NCBI GenBank assembly: GCA_014896535.1
Contig: JADBKE010000012.1
Location: 1 to 64,000 of the forward strand
DNA: 64,000 nt
Source: Candidatus Fermentithermobacillaceae bacterium
GTDB taxonomy: Bacteria > Bacillota > Sulfobacillia > Fermentithermobacillales > DUSS01
Direction of reading: 5' to 3'
The notes under the pieces were generated by a model. It was not told the DNA's origin and did not search any database. It was given only the letters and a program-made list of their open reading frames with translations. The position numbers and the translations under genes were made by a program. Positions 17,550 through 28,003 of this stretch are shown piece by piece (the first letter of the stretch is position 1; each line of letters starts with the position of its first letter).

Positions 17550-19397
17550 ATGGATCTCTTACGGGCGAACAAACGAATCATCGTTCTGGCGGTTAGCTTC
17601 TCACTCGTCACGACGGTTGCATCGGCGGGATGTCTGTCCGGACAACTGACCACTGCCGAGAAAGTCGAGGACTTCCGCTACCTATATCAGATATTCAAGG
17701 ACAACCACCCTTATCTTGCGCTCAAAGCTCGGGTGGAGGGCTACGATTGGCTTGCTCACGAAAAGGAATTCGAGGAGGCGGTGGCCAGAACGAGGGATGA
17801 TCGCGAGTTTGCGATTACCATGAACAGGATCGTAAGCCTGGTGAACAACGGCCATACGGGTATAGTTGGTGGTTCCCTTTTCGATTCCGTCAAGAGGTCG
17901 GGGTCGATGCCGTGGCAAGACGCAATATCCAGAACTACGAAGAAAAAGGCCGATTACTGGGCGATGCTTGCGACAGAGAGCACAGGGAATTCGCTGGTGT
18001 ACCCTCCTTTCGTCGCGGTTTACTCGTCGGGAGATTACGTGGTGGTTGACGTAGCTCCGCATACGTCGGTCCAGGAGAAGGTCAAGATAGGATACGTAGT
18101 CAAGGAAATCAACGGCACACCCGTCCACGAGTACGTAGCCTCACAACGCGGTATAGCAGGATGGCTCCGATGGGACCCGTTGAGAATGCGTCTTTACGCC
18201 GCCCGGCTACCACTGCCGCGGTGGAACGGGGACTTGCTCGTTACTTTCACCGACTCCACCGGTTCGGATTTGCAGGTACAAGTACCCTGCACGGTTTCCC
18301 AGTGGAAAACCGACTACATCTGGCCACCAAGGTATACTGCAACCGGGAAGTCTTCGGCCAACGTTTATGCTACTACCTTGGCCGGGGGGACGGTCGGCTA
18401 CATACAGGTGCGCAGCATGAGTCACGGAGTGGCATCAGATGAACAACTCACGAAGAAGTTCTTCGAGGAAAACAGGGACCTCAAGGCAATCATAATTGAT
18501 ATTCGCGGAAATGGCGGAGGCAGCGATACATTCTGGACATACAACCTGCTGTCGTACGTTCTGGACAAGCCCGTCGTCGGATCCTTCTACGTAACCTGGA
18601 GGTCAGGAGAGTACGTGTTGCCGTTCCTCAGAGCGAAGCTCGCAACAGAACTCCCGGAGATTAGCAAGGAAGAGCTGCTGGCGCTGGCAGAAGACAAATC
18701 CCGCATTCCACGGGAGATCCTTACTGATAAGTTCGTCAACCCCAGGAAGCTGGAGTACACAATTCAGCCGCGCGCGAACAAGCCATACTCAGGAAAGATA
18801 TACCTGCTGGTGGATAACTTGGTCTACTCCGCTTCAGAGTCTTTCGCCGCTTTCTGCAAGCGGACCGGGCTCGCGACGCTCGTGGGCGAATGCACCGGGG
18901 GAGATGGGATCGCGTTTGACCCCGCCATCCTGTGCCTCCCCAACAGCGGCATGCTCGTACGGTTTCCGCTGAATATGGGGCTGAACCCGGATTTCACTGC
19001 CAACGAGGAATGCCATACAACTCCTGACGTGCTTGTGGGCTGGAAGCACGAGGACCTGGTCAAGTACGCACAGGCCGCCAGAGTTCGGGCCGTGAAGGGA
19101 CCAGACCCGGAATGGGACACGGTGCTCCGGGAATGCTTGGAACTCATCGCTTGGAACTCATCGGACAAGCAAGGTAAACCGTCCCGGTTTATTGAAATCG
19201 CAGCGGGTTCGCTGCCGCCTCTAACTTGCGGGCCAGGGGCTGGCGCCCCCGGCTCGAATGCCCCGGCAGCAGTATCGTCGGCAATGGTCACGGTAAAAGA
19301 CCTACCGACAACGACGCCGGTTGCAACCTTCCCGCAGGAAGGCATTTCCTGGCCACGTCAAGATCCCTATCCCTTAGCACGAGAGGGGATTCGGTGA
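17550..19397 (+). CDS. S41 family peptidase, secreted or lipoprotein
   Basis: MDLLRANKRIIVLAVSFSLVTTVASAGC; KAIIIDIRGNGGGSDTFWTYNLLSYV; KIYLLVDNLVYSASESFAAFCKRTGLATLVGECTGGDG. Confidence 0.88.
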   Translation: MDLLRANKRIIVLAVSFSLVTTVASAGCLSGQLTTAEKVEDFRYLYQIFKDNHPYLALKARVEGYDWLAHEKEFEEAVARTRDDREFAITMNRIVSLVNNGHTGIVGGSLFDSVKRSGSMPWQDAISRTTKKKADYWAMLATESTGNSLVYPPFVAVYSSGDYVVVDVAPHTSVQEKVKIGYVVKEINGTPVHEYVASQRGIAGWLRWDPLRMRLYAARLPLPRWNGDLLVTFTDSTGSDLQVQVPCTVSQWKTDYIWPPRYTATGKSSANVYATTLAGGTVGYIQVRSMSHGVASDEQLTKKFFEENRDLKAIIIDIRGNGGGSDTFWTYNLLSYVLDKPVVGSFYVTWRSGEYVLPFLRAKLATELPEISKEELLALAEDKSRIPREILTDKFVNPRKLEYTIQPRANKPYSGKIYLLVDNLVYSASESFAAFCKRTGLATLVGECTGGDGIAFDPAILCLPNSGMLVRFPLNMGLNPDFTANEECHTTPDVLVGWKHEDLVKYAQAARVRAVKGPDPEWDTVLRECLELIAWNSSDKQGKPSRFIEIAAGSLPPLTCGPGAGAPGSNAPAAVSSAMVTVKDLPTTTPVATFPQEGISWPRQDPYPLAREGIR

Positions 19398-19646
19398 GAA
19401 CCGAGGTGTGCTCATGGTACCCATCGGCCCCTGCGCCCTTCCGAGGCTACCACCCTTTCAGTCGTGGCATTAGTGGGTTTGCTGCTTCACGTCATCCCGT
19501 ACAGCCGTACGTTCCGAACCTCCAGGTAGCTGACGGGCTAACCGGCTCCGAATCCCTTCTGGCTAAGCGTCTCCGCAGCATCCCTGGCCGTTATACAACC
19601 ATGAAGAAGGGCTGAGGAACAAGACCTGCGGCAATCGGTAAAATCG

Positions 19647-20642
19647 TCATTCCACCGGTTCGTCCCCGGCGCGGTCTCCAGCGCGCGTCCGTTGCGATTC
19701 TACACCTCGTCTCTTGAGAGACGCGTCCCATCCGCACGACGGCTCGTCTCGAAGTATCCCCTCTCTCCTTCCCCACCCGCTCCGCGCAGCCTTCCCGACA
19801 CTGCCGAGAAGCTTGATCTTTTCAGCCACCGAAGCAACCACAGCCTGTCGCGCCACATCCAGGACGATCCTGGCATCTGAAACCCACGGGTCCTCCGCCA
19901 GCCGGGACCGGATAGCTCTCAAGAAATCCTGGGACAGCGCCGTGGCGATGTTCACCTTGGCGATGCCGTTCCGCACGGCCTCCTGAAGGCTTTCATCAGT
20001 AACGCCGGATGAACCGTGAAGAACCAGAGGGACTCCGACAACCCGCTTGATTTCGGAAATCCGTCTCGAGTCGACGATGGCCTCCTGAGCTTTCATCTTG
20101 TGAACGCTTCCCACCGACACCGCCAGGGCATCGACGCCGGTTCTCGAGGCGAACTCCAGCGCTTCCTCCGGTGTCGTCATGAGCTCGGCGAGCTCTTCCT
20201 TGGTCCAGGTGCGTTTAGCTGCCGAGGGGACTCTGCCGATCTCACCCTCAGCCGTCGCACCAGCGTCGTGCGCCATTTTTGCCACCTCAGCGGTGAGTCT
20301 TACGTTCTCGTCGAAGGGAAGAGACGAACCGTCGAACATCACCGAGGTAAATCCGGCCTTTATAGCCCGCTCGACAACATCCAGCCGGGTCGCGTGGTCG
20401 AGGTGAATCACCACCAGGACAGATGCCTTCTCCGCAACCGCCCTTGCCACGGCCGATATCTCTTCCATCCCGGCATAGTCGATGGCTGCCTGACTTATTT
20501 GCACGATCACGGGGGCCTCGAGGTCTTCCGCAGCCCGCACGATGGCCTGAATGAATTCCATGTTGATGGCGTTGAAGGCTCCCACCGCGTAACCCGAGGC
20601 GTAAGCGTCCTTTAAGACATCGTTAAGGTTTGCAAGGCTCAT
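19647..20642 (-). CDS. class II fructose/tagatose-bisphosphate aldolase
   Basis: YAVGAFNAINMEFIQAIVRAAE..VIVQISQ..VVIHLDHATRLDVVERAIKAGFTSVMFDGSSLPFDENV; long non-canonical C-terminal tail. Confidence 0.93.
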   Translation of the reverse strand: MSLANLNDVLKDAYASGYAVGAFNAINMEFIQAIVRAAEDLEAPVIVQISQAAIDYAGMEEISAVARAVAEKASVLVVIHLDHATRLDVVERAIKAGFTSVMFDGSSLPFDENVRLTAEVAKMAHDAGATAEGEIGRVPSAAKRTWTKEELAELMTTPEEALEFASRTGVDALAVSVGSVHKMKAQEAIVDSRRISEIKRVVGVPLVLHGSSGVTDESLQEAVRNGIAKVNIATALSQDFLRAIRSRLAEDPWVSDARIVLDVARQAVVASVAEKIKLLGSVGKAARSGWGRREGILRDEPSCGWDASLKRRGVESQRTRAGDRAGDEPVE

Positions 20643-21927
20643 ATGGCCGCACCTCCACCCGGTCCAGTAATGCCCTCACATCTTCCATACGGAATTCGCC
20701 GGCGGTCGCGGTGAGAGCGTTGGCAGCCCCGCATGCAACACCCAGTTTAAACGCCTCAATGATGTCCTGGCCCCGCGCAAGTGCCCACGCCATTCCCCCG
20801 ACCATGGAGTCGCCGGACCCTACCGGATTCCGAACATCATCGATTCTAACACGACCCGACCAGGTTCGTCCCTGGTGGTGCATTACCGCCCCGTGCTTCC
20901 CCATGGAGAGCACGACCACCTTCGGACCGTGTGAGGCAATCCGCGAGGCCATAGCAGCGGCTGCCCGTGCCAGAAAAGTCTCTTCGCCCTCGCCCGGCGT
21001 CCCGCGTTCCATTCCGACCAACTCCCGAGCCTCGGTCAAGTTCGGCTTCACGAGAAAAGGCCCTGCGGCAACGCCTGATTTCAGGGCATCTCCGCTGGTA
21101 TCCAAAATCGTGAGGAACCCCCAGCCTTTCGCGAGCTCTATGAGTTTTGCGTAAAAGTCCGGAGCCATTCCCGGCCGCAGACTGCCCGAAAACACGACGA
21201 CCGGCCGGCCTGCCTGCGCGTCCACTTGAGAAGGTTCACCGAAACGGATTTCCGTTCGGTCCTGATCTGGTCGCCCTGTCGCACAACTCGAATCTCGGCC
21301 GGGCGGTTCGCACCACTGCGCACTCTCTAACCCATCACAGCGCGGCAGTGCCGCTGGGTCCGGACTCTCTCCCATGGGGCCGGGCAGGCGTCGTAGCCTC
21401 TCTTCGGCGCCGCACCGCCCTGTCCCGCAACTTCGGGGTTGTGACCGGGTGTCGGATTCACTAACTTCGGAACAGCATATGTCCGCCCACGAGCACGCGA
21501 ACGTGCTGCGCCCGAGCGGAGCTTCAGAGCCACTCGCTGAACGGCATATTTCCCAAAACAACCTCGAGAACTCAGCGAGCTCCTCCTCGGAAACAGCTTC
21601 GCCGGCCTCCCTGATCTCCGTGACGAGACCGGTCTCTTCGTCCACAACCGTGATGGTGCATCTGGATTCCCCCGCAGTCCGGACAAAGCGCGCCCGGATC
21701 CCCTCACGGGACAAATCTTCGAGTATCCGCTCTCCCGTAAGACCCCCGGCAAACCCAGTGGCCAGCGGGTCTCCGCCGAGCGTCCTGACGGCCCGCGCAA
21801 CGTTCAAGCCTTTACCTCCGGCCTTCTTCGCCACGGATAGCGCCCGGTAAACCCCACCTGCGCGGAAACCGCGCACGAAATAGGTGACGTCCAGCGCTGC
21901 GTTGGGCGTAACGGTAATCACGCTCAA
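20623..21927 (-). CDS. PfkB-family hexose-phosphate kinase (1-phosphofructokinase/tagatose-6-P kinase type) with ~100-aa insertion
   Basis: VITVTPNAALDVTYFV..KKAGGKGLNVARAVRTLGGDP..VVFSGSLRPGMAPDFYAKLI..LVKPNLTEARELVG..NPVGSGDSMVGGMAWAL. Confidence 0.88.
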   Translation of the reverse strand: MSVITVTPNAALDVTYFVRGFRAGGVYRALSVAKKAGGKGLNVARAVRTLGGDPLATGFAGGLTGERILEDLSREGIRARFVRTAGESRCTITVVDEETGLVTEIREAGEAVSEEELAEFSRLFWEICRSASGSEAPLGRSTFACSWADICCSEVSESDTRSQPRSCGTGRCGAEERLRRLPGPMGESPDPAALPRCDGLESAQWCEPPGRDSSCATGRPDQDRTEIRFGEPSQVDAQAGRPVVVFSGSLRPGMAPDFYAKLIELAKGWGFLTILDTSGDALKSGVAAGPFLVKPNLTEARELVGMERGTPGEGEETFLARAAAAMASRIASHGPKVVVLSMGKHGAVMHHQGRTWSGRVRIDDVRNPVGSGDSMVGGMAWALARGQDIIEAFKLGVACGAANALTATAGEFRMEDVRALLDRVEVRPYEPCKP

Positions 21928-22004
21928 GACCGTCCCACTCCTCGCCGGTATGGTTCTGACAAATGCGCGTTGCGCAAAGCTCGCTCCCCTCAAAGGGAGG
22001 CAGG

Positions 22005-23237
22005 TCAAGCCTGGTATACGATCCTGCCCCTGACCATGGTGAGAAACACGGTCCCGTCGTCGTTGAGCACGGCGATGTCGGCGTCCATCCCCGGAGCGAT
22101 TGCTCCCTTGCGCCTCTCGAGGCCAAGCTTTCTCGCTGCGTTTGAGCTGGTCAGGCGAACAGCGTCTTCAATTCCGAAACCCCACTTCAACAGGTTATTG
22201 AACGCGACCAGCAGCGGGCTGACGCTCCCCGCAAGTCCGCCTGTGCCCCGCACAAATGCTCCTGACGCCGTAAGCTCGACAGGTGTGTCGCCCAGACTGT
22301 ACAGGCCGGGCGGAAGTCCCGCCATGTGGGTGAGATCCGACACGGCGATCACCCGCTCAACCCCTTTGACCCGGACCAGAAGCTTCACCATTTCGGGATG
22401 AACGTGCATCCCGTCAGCTATCACTTCCGCGTCCACAGCATCCGTGGTAAGAACTGCGCAGACGATGCCGGGGTCCCGGTGGGTCATGGGACGCATGCCG
22501 TTGAAAGTGTGGGTGCTTTGAGAGATGCCCGCTTTGACACCGCGCATCGCTTCCTCGAACGACGCATCGCTGTGACCGGCGGAGACCGTGACTCCCCGCT
22601 GTCTAAGCCACTCGATCGCGGAAATCGCCCCGGGTAGCTCCGGGGCGAGCGAGAAGATGCGAAGGGTCCCGCGGGATGACTCCCACAGTTCCTCCACTTC
22701 CTGCATGTCGGGAGTACGTATGGCGCTTTCCGGCTGCGCTCCCCGCCTGTTCCGGGCGAAATAAGGACCCTCGCAGTGAGACCCGATGATCTCGGCACCT
22801 TTCCAGTCCTGGCGGCATGACAACGACGCCGCTTCCGCGATCGTCCCCAGCGATTTGCACAACGCTTCCCGACCGGCGCTCACGGTGGTGGGGCAGTAGG
22901 CAGTAACACCCCATTTCACCAGCGTCTCCGATAATGCGCGAAGACTGTCGACATCACCGTCCATCGCATCGAACCCGAGCGCGCCGTGGATGTGAAGATC
23001 GATGAAACCGGGAACCGCCCTTCGCCCGCCTGCGTCGATGACGGTGCAAGTGCGTGCCTCCGGACGTAATTCGCGCTCGCCTGCGCTGGCCTCCCCGCCC
23101 CGTTCCGAGACACCACCGCACGGTGAGTCCGCCACATCCACGATGATCCCGTCCCTCACGGTGATAGACGCCCGCTTCGCTCCCGCGGGCGTCACCGCCA
23201 GGACGTTTCTAAGTTCTATTACGTCCCCACTTATCAT
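22005..23237 (-). CDS. nagA: N-acetylglucosamine-6-phosphate deacetylase family (NagA/AgaA)
   Basis: VPGFIDLHIHGALGFDAMDGD...TVSAGHSDASFEEAMRGVKAGISQSTHTFNGMRPMTHRDPGIVCAVLTTDAVDAEVIADGMHVHPEMVKLL. Confidence 0.94.
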   Translation of the reverse strand: MISGDVIELRNVLAVTPAGAKRASITVRDGIIVDVADSPCGGVSERGGEASAGERELRPEARTCTVIDAGGRRAVPGFIDLHIHGALGFDAMDGDVDSLRALSETLVKWGVTAYCPTTVSAGREALCKSLGTIAEAASLSCRQDWKGAEIIGSHCEGPYFARNRRGAQPESAIRTPDMQEVEELWESSRGTLRIFSLAPELPGAISAIEWLRQRGVTVSAGHSDASFEEAMRGVKAGISQSTHTFNGMRPMTHRDPGIVCAVLTTDAVDAEVIADGMHVHPEMVKLLVRVKGVERVIAVSDLTHMAGLPPGLYSLGDTPVELTASGAFVRGTGGLAGSVSPLLVAFNNLLKWGFGIEDAVRLTSSNAARKLGLERRKGAIAPGMDADIAVLNDDGTVFLTMVRGRIVYQA

Positions 23238-23398
23238 GGCTCAGCACTCCGCTCCCCCCGTCGCATCCCAGCGAGGACCGGAACCTCTCTTTCTTTGATC
23301 GGACCGGGCCTGCCGGGGTAGAAAAATTCTTCGACCCAACCGGGGCGAAGCGTACGCCACCGGAGACCGGGTCGGGAGTCGTTCCCTATCTCACAGTT

Positions 23399-24142
23399 TC
23401 ACCCTTTGTAGTGATGAATCCTGGAAAGATAGGGCGCGATGTAACCTTCGTTTGCGTCAGCCGGCAAGTCGAGGTTCGCGCTGACGAAAACCGGGGCGCT
23501 ACCCTTTCGGGCGACAAGATTGGCCACGACCTGAACAAGCATCGCATCGAGTATCGCGGCGTTGGTGATAGTCGTGCACGGGCCGGCCTTCTGCTTGAGC
23601 CCGGGGATCTCGACTATCGCATCCCCTTCAGGCCCACCGTTGTCGATAACTATGTCGGCGATCTCGTAAAGTTTCTTGCCGCTGGAATGACGCGACTTCA
23701 CCCGAGTGGAATAATCCATGGAAGTAATTCCAACCACCGTGAGCCCGCGTTTCTTAGCTTCGAGGGCCACCTCGATGGGCACCGCGTTGCGGCCCGAGTT
23801 AGACAGTACGATGATCACCTCCCCGGGCTTGGCATCGTGATTCTCGAAGATCACTCTCCCGTAGCCTTCGAGTTTCTCGAGAGCACTCCCTTTGTGCGGA
23901 GCGTTATGCGGCCACAGCCCCTGATCGAAGATGGGGCTAATGAAGGAAGGTTGGCCCGCTCTGAACCACACCTCTTCCACGAGGATCTGCGTGTGCCCGC
24001 ACCCGAAGACGTGGATCAACCCGCCGCGCTCAACGCAAGCGGTCATGACGTCGACAGCTTTCTGCATCGCTTCTTTCTGGGAATCCCACGTTTTGGCGAG
24101 GAGCTTCTGTATCGTATCGAAGTAAATGCCCGCGTACTGCAC
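23399..24142 (-). CDS. SIS domain sugar-phosphate-binding protein
   Basis: VFGCGHTQILVEEVWFRAGQ...VIIVLSNSGRNAVPIEVALEAKKRGLTVVGITS. Confidence 0.88.
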   Translation of the reverse strand: MQYAGIYFDTIQKLLAKTWDSQKEAMQKAVDVMTACVERGGLIHVFGCGHTQILVEEVWFRAGQPSFISPIFDQGLWPHNAPHKGSALEKLEGYGRVIFENHDAKPGEVIIVLSNSGRNAVPIEVALEAKKRGLTVVGITSMDYSTRVKSRHSSGKKLYEIADIVIDNGGPEGDAIVEIPGLKQKAGPCTTITNAAILDAMLVQVVANLVARKGSAPVFVSANLDLPADANEGYIAPYLSRIHHYKG

Positions 24143-24408
24143 CTGTTCTACACCCTCTCTTTAGTGTACATCGATTCCGGTCGCATCGGCCGGATTGCGA
24201 CTGCTTCCTCAACCCCCCGGTGAGCCTCGCGGGCTCGGGGCCCGTCACGCCTGCTTTTACTGGCGCAACGGGCCCCGGCACCGTGTGAGCTTGCGCCTGG
24301 CGCGCCGGACCCGCGGGGCTGTCGCGATACCGCGCAACTTCTGGACCCCACCAGGCTCCGGGACCGCAAGCGCTTCAACCCGGAGGTCCCACCGGGTCAC
24401 CTGCTCCT

Positions 24409-25692
24409 TCAGCTACCTAAGCCCAACAGCACTCCGATCAGCTTGATGATTCCCGCTATAGCGATCCCGTCCGGAACGACGAATCCCACTCCAGTAGCAC
24501 CCAGCGCCGCAAGGTCACCGAAGAGCTTTACGTGCATGGCCCAGGACGAGAGGAGGAAGCCGGCAAAAGACCAGAAGAATCCGCCGAATATCGCCCCACG
24601 GCGTCCCGCGACGGCGTTGGCGAATATCGCGCCCGAGCCGCTGGCGAAGAACGCCACGATCATGCTGGGAATCGGAATCGGCCAGCGCAGAGCTGCGGCG
24701 ATCGCTATAGCCAGCACCTGACCTACGCTTCCGCTGATAAGGCCGATCATGAGCGAGTTAGGAGCGTACGGGTATATCACGGGACAGTCAAGTGCAGGCT
24801 TGGCACCCGGTACAACGACAGTGGCAATTCCCTTGAACGCGGGTACCATCTCAGCTATGAACATGCGGACGCCCTGGAGCAGCACGAGTACACCAGCGGT
24901 GAAGCCAAGAGCCTTGAGCAGCGTGAAGACGAGGAAGTTCTGGCCCCCGCTCAGGTTAGCTTCCACATAGTCCTTTCCAGCTATCAGGGATGCGGGGATC
25001 GCCACCACGAGCATTATTAGAGACATCGAGATGGCCATGTCCCTGAAGAAGTTCCACTTATCCGAGACCTTGACTTCCTCGGCGCTATGCTTGGGATCTC
25101 CGAACAGCTTCGCGATAAGAGCTCCTACCACGTTGAGAAGGGTCTGCCCGTGTCCGAAAGCGATGTCATCCGAGTTGGTGATCTTCCTCATGAACGGCTG
25201 AGCCATCGCGGGGAACAGCGTGGTGTACAACCCCTGGACTATAGAGCCGATCGCGATTATGGCAGTACTGGACAATCCGAGCGAATGCAGGATGATCGCC
25301 CAGCACCCCGCGTGAATCCACAGCATGTGACCCGTCAGGTAGATGTATTTCCACGGGGTTAGCCGGGCCAGTATGAGGTTCACGAGGAACCCGAATCCCA
25401 GGATGAGCGCGGTCTCGCGCCCGAGCTGCGCCGCAACCGACCCCACTACCAGCTCGTCGAAGGGAACGAACCCTTCGAGTTTGTACGCTTGCATGAACAT
25501 CTTCGTGATCGGGTCGAGCGACGCGACGATCGCGCCGGCACCTACTCCGAGGATGAGGAATCCCAGAGTGGTCTTGATGGTCCCGGCGATGACCTCTCCC
25601 GCGGATTTCCGCTGCACAAGTAACCCGATTAAGGCAACAACCGCGATGACGATGGCCGGCGTGGTGAAAAACTCCACGATGAAGTCCAGCAT
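24409..25692 (-). CDS. PTS EIIC, ascorbate (UlaA/SgaT) family
   Basis: ~428 aa polytopic; GRETALILGFGFLVNLILARLTPWKYIYLTGHMLWIHAG; DDIAFGHGQ; adjacent EIIB and EIIA. Confidence 0.88.
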   Translation of the reverse strand: MLDFIVEFFTTPAIVIAVVALIGLLVQRKSAGEVIAGTIKTTLGFLILGVGAGAIVASLDPITKMFMQAYKLEGFVPFDELVVGSVAAQLGRETALILGFGFLVNLILARLTPWKYIYLTGHMLWIHAGCWAIILHSLGLSSTAIIAIGSIVQGLYTTLFPAMAQPFMRKITNSDDIAFGHGQTLLNVVGALIAKLFGDPKHSAEEVKVSDKWNFFRDMAISMSLIMLVVAIPASLIAGKDYVEANLSGGQNFLVFTLLKALGFTAGVLVLLQGVRMFIAEMVPAFKGIATVVVPGAKPALDCPVIYPYAPNSLMIGLISGSVGQVLAIAIAAALRWPIPIPSMIVAFFASGSGAIFANAVAGRRGAIFGGFFWSFAGFLLSSWAMHVKLFGDLAALGATGVGFVVPDGIAIAGIIKLIGVLLGLGS

Positions 25693-26010
25693 GTTTCTCC
25701 CTCCCATTGGATACGGTGGTGAGGATGCCTCATTGTCTACCGTCTTCCGTGCGCCCCGGCGCTGCCCGCCGCGGGAAGATCGGAAAGTTACCAAGAGCCC
25801 ATGACGACTACCGACATGTTGTGCCTAGGGCAAACCACCGGGTTACTGCTGCTTGCCCCATCTCACCCCCCGGGAAGGCATTTTCCTTTAGCCTTTGCCG
25901 TCCTGTTGCGGCGACGGGTGCGCGAATCGTACCGGCGGCGGGGCATGGCAACGGAACCTACCATCACCGGGACGGCCCTCCCACCGCTCACCTTCGCCGC
26001 CTGGCCGGAG

Positions 26011-26310
26011 TCACTTCGTGCCTCCGGCGCCTTTGAGTAACCCCTCAACCGCCCCGACTACTTTCGTCTCGATCTCCTTGCGGTCCACGAGGTTCGATAT
26101 GAGTACCACGACTCCGGGGTAGTCCTTAAGGTGTCGTTCCATGTCATCAGGGGCAACTACGACATCCGCTTGCTGACCTTTGAAACTGCCCAAATCCCAC
26201 GCCACTACCTCAGCCTTGATGCCGCGGGCCCGCAGGATATCCTCAATGGTCATCTTGAGCATCAAACTGCTTCCGAATCCCATCCCGCACAATGTCACAA
26301 TTCGCATCAC
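26011..26310 (-). CDS. PTS EIIB (lactate/ascorbate type)
   Basis: MMRIVTLCGMGFGSSLMLKMTIEDILRARGIKAEVVAWDLGS; Cys near N-terminus. Confidence 0.9.
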   Translation of the reverse strand: MMRIVTLCGMGFGSSLMLKMTIEDILRARGIKAEVVAWDLGSFKGQQADVVVAPDDMERHLKDYPGVVVLISNLVDRKEIETKVVGAVEGLLKGAGGTK

Positions 26311-26771
26311 CGGGCGCCTCCTTCCATTTCATGCTGCCGGAAGACCGAGAGAACCTCCTCTTCCGTTTTTGCCTTTCTTATGGCTTCCAAATTGCCGGGC
26401 GTCGACAGAAAGCGAGCCAGAGCCGCCAAAACCTCGAGATGCCCCTCGTCGCGGCTGCCTCCCAGGGGAAAGACGAGGTCCACAGGGTCGTTCGCCTTGT
26501 TGCCGAACTCCACCGGCGTCGCCAGCCGAACCAGTCCGAGACAGCTCCTTCGCACTCCGTCTTCGGGCCTGGCGTGCGGGAGCGCGACCCCGGGTGCGAT
26601 GACCGCGTAGGGCCCGAGCTCCCTCACCACCCTGACCATGGCCTCGGTGTAGGTCGGTGAGATATCACCTTTCGACTCAAGCAGAGCACCCGCCGCTCGC
26701 ACCGCTTCCTCCCAGTTGGTCGCGGGAAGGTTCAGCTTGATCCGCCCCTCTATCAACTCGGACAATTTCAT
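26307..26771 (-). CDS. PTS EIIA (mannitol/fructose/ascorbate type)
   Basis: MKLSELIEGRIKLNLPATNWEEAVRAAGALLESKGDIS...YAVIAPGVALPHARPEDGV. Confidence 0.9.
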   Translation of the reverse strand: MKLSELIEGRIKLNLPATNWEEAVRAAGALLESKGDISPTYTEAMVRVVRELGPYAVIAPGVALPHARPEDGVRRSCLGLVRLATPVEFGNKANDPVDLVFPLGGSRDEGHLEVLAALARFLSTPGNLEAIRKAKTEEEVLSVFRQHEMEGGAR

Positions 26772-27853
26772 GAGGTTTCCGGCCCTCCGCCGCTCAATCC
26801 CGACACCTCGATGTCTATCCTCACCACTTGCGACAAGTGCTTGGGCGTGTCGGGGTCCAGATTCTTCTTCATAGCCTTGAAATACGCGAGCATCTGCAAG
26901 GGAACGACCATCGGTACCACCCTGTCCCAATCGTCGAGACCTTCCACCGGCACGTCCAGCACTACTTCGGCGCAGGAGGTCGCCTTGCCGAGGGTTACGA
27001 TCCGCCCTGAAAAGCCCCGCAATTCCTCAAGAAGAGATGTCTCCTGTTCCGCGAGAACGTCCGACGGAATCGAAATGACGAGAGTGGACTTGTCCACGAC
27101 CGATTTCGGGCCGTGGCGGAACTCCAGAGTATAGAACGGCTGGGCGGTTTCCAGAGCCATTTCCGTCATCTTAAGCGCCCCTTCGCACGCTATGCCGTAG
27201 GCAGGTCCGCTGCCGAGGATCACGAACCTGGTCACGCTCTTGTCCGCAGCCAGCTTCTCCAGGACGCCGGCGTTTTTCTGTATTACCTGGCCCACGATAT
27301 CCGGGATGCGGCGAACAGACCTAGATCTTCGCGAATCCCCTGAGATCTCGGCGGCGAGAGTTTGCAGGGCAAGGAGCATCGAGGTAAACGAGCGGGTCAT
27401 CACGACGCTCTCCTCGTCGCTGTCGGGGAGAGCCAAATGAAACCCGGTGGTCGCGGCGATCTCTGCGTCCTTGCTGCACGATATGGACATGATCCGGTTC
27501 CCTGGAAACGACGCCGCCACTTTCAGCGCCGCGACGGTTTCGCTGGTCTCACCGGAACGGGAAATCCCCATCACGAGAGTGCTTTCGTTCCGCGCGAAAA
27601 CGGTTTCTGGATACAGGATAATCTCGGAAGCCGGCACAGCTCTGGCCGGCAGTCTGAGGAATTTCGAGAAGATGCTCGCAGCCGCAAGACCGAGGTAGTA
27701 TGAGGAACCGCATCCGGTGAGCACGACTTCCCGGGGTGGCGGGGCCGAAAACATCCTTTCCGCGTCGCGGAGGCAACTTTCAACCTCACTTATGGCCGCT
27801 TTCAACACTTGTGGCTGACTGCGAATCTCGCTCCAGGTACGTTCTCCTGGCAA
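26768..27853 (-). CDS. SIS-domain aminosugar-phosphate isomerase/deaminase (AgaS/GlmS-C like)
   Basis: VVLTGCGSSYYLGLAAASIFSKFLR...VMGISRSGETSETVAALK...ILGSGPAYGIACEGALKMTEMALETAQPFYTLEFRHGPKSVVDKSTLV. Confidence 0.88.
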   Translation of the reverse strand: MPGERTWSEIRSQPQVLKAAISEVESCLRDAERMFSAPPPREVVLTGCGSSYYLGLAAASIFSKFLRLPARAVPASEIILYPETVFARNESTLVMGISRSGETSETVAALKVAASFPGNRIMSISCSKDAEIAATTGFHLALPDSDEESVVMTRSFTSMLLALQTLAAEISGDSRRSRSVRRIPDIVGQVIQKNAGVLEKLAADKSVTRFVILGSGPAYGIACEGALKMTEMALETAQPFYTLEFRHGPKSVVDKSTLVISIPSDVLAEQETSLLEELRGFSGRIVTLGKATSCAEVVLDVPVEGLDDWDRVVPMVVPLQMLAYFKAMKKNLDPDTPKHLSQVVRIDIEVSGLSGGGPETS

Positions 27854-27875
27854 TCCAAATTCCTCCCCATCTTAA

Positions 27876-27892
27876 TGACAATTTTGTTGTCA
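27876..27892. promoter_or_regulatory. putative operator: perfect inverted repeat TGACAA-TTTTG-TTGTCA upstream of the agaS-like gene
   Basis: 17-bp palindrome just upstream of the RBS region GGGGAGG of the SIS/PTS operon. Confidence 0.65.
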
Positions 27893-28003
27893 CCTCATGT
27901 TGTAATGATGTTTTACCCCAAACCGAACATGACAATTGCCGACATAATCCAGGTGGCTTGCTACTCCGCTCTCGCCGCCTCCGCTCCCCCTGCTTCGAGG
28001 GCA

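Noticed and set aside
13350-24360. Short similarity GCGCAACT(T)CTGGACCCC near 13380 and 24330
   Set aside because: Only ~17 bp and not extended on either side; insufficient to call a dispersed repeat.
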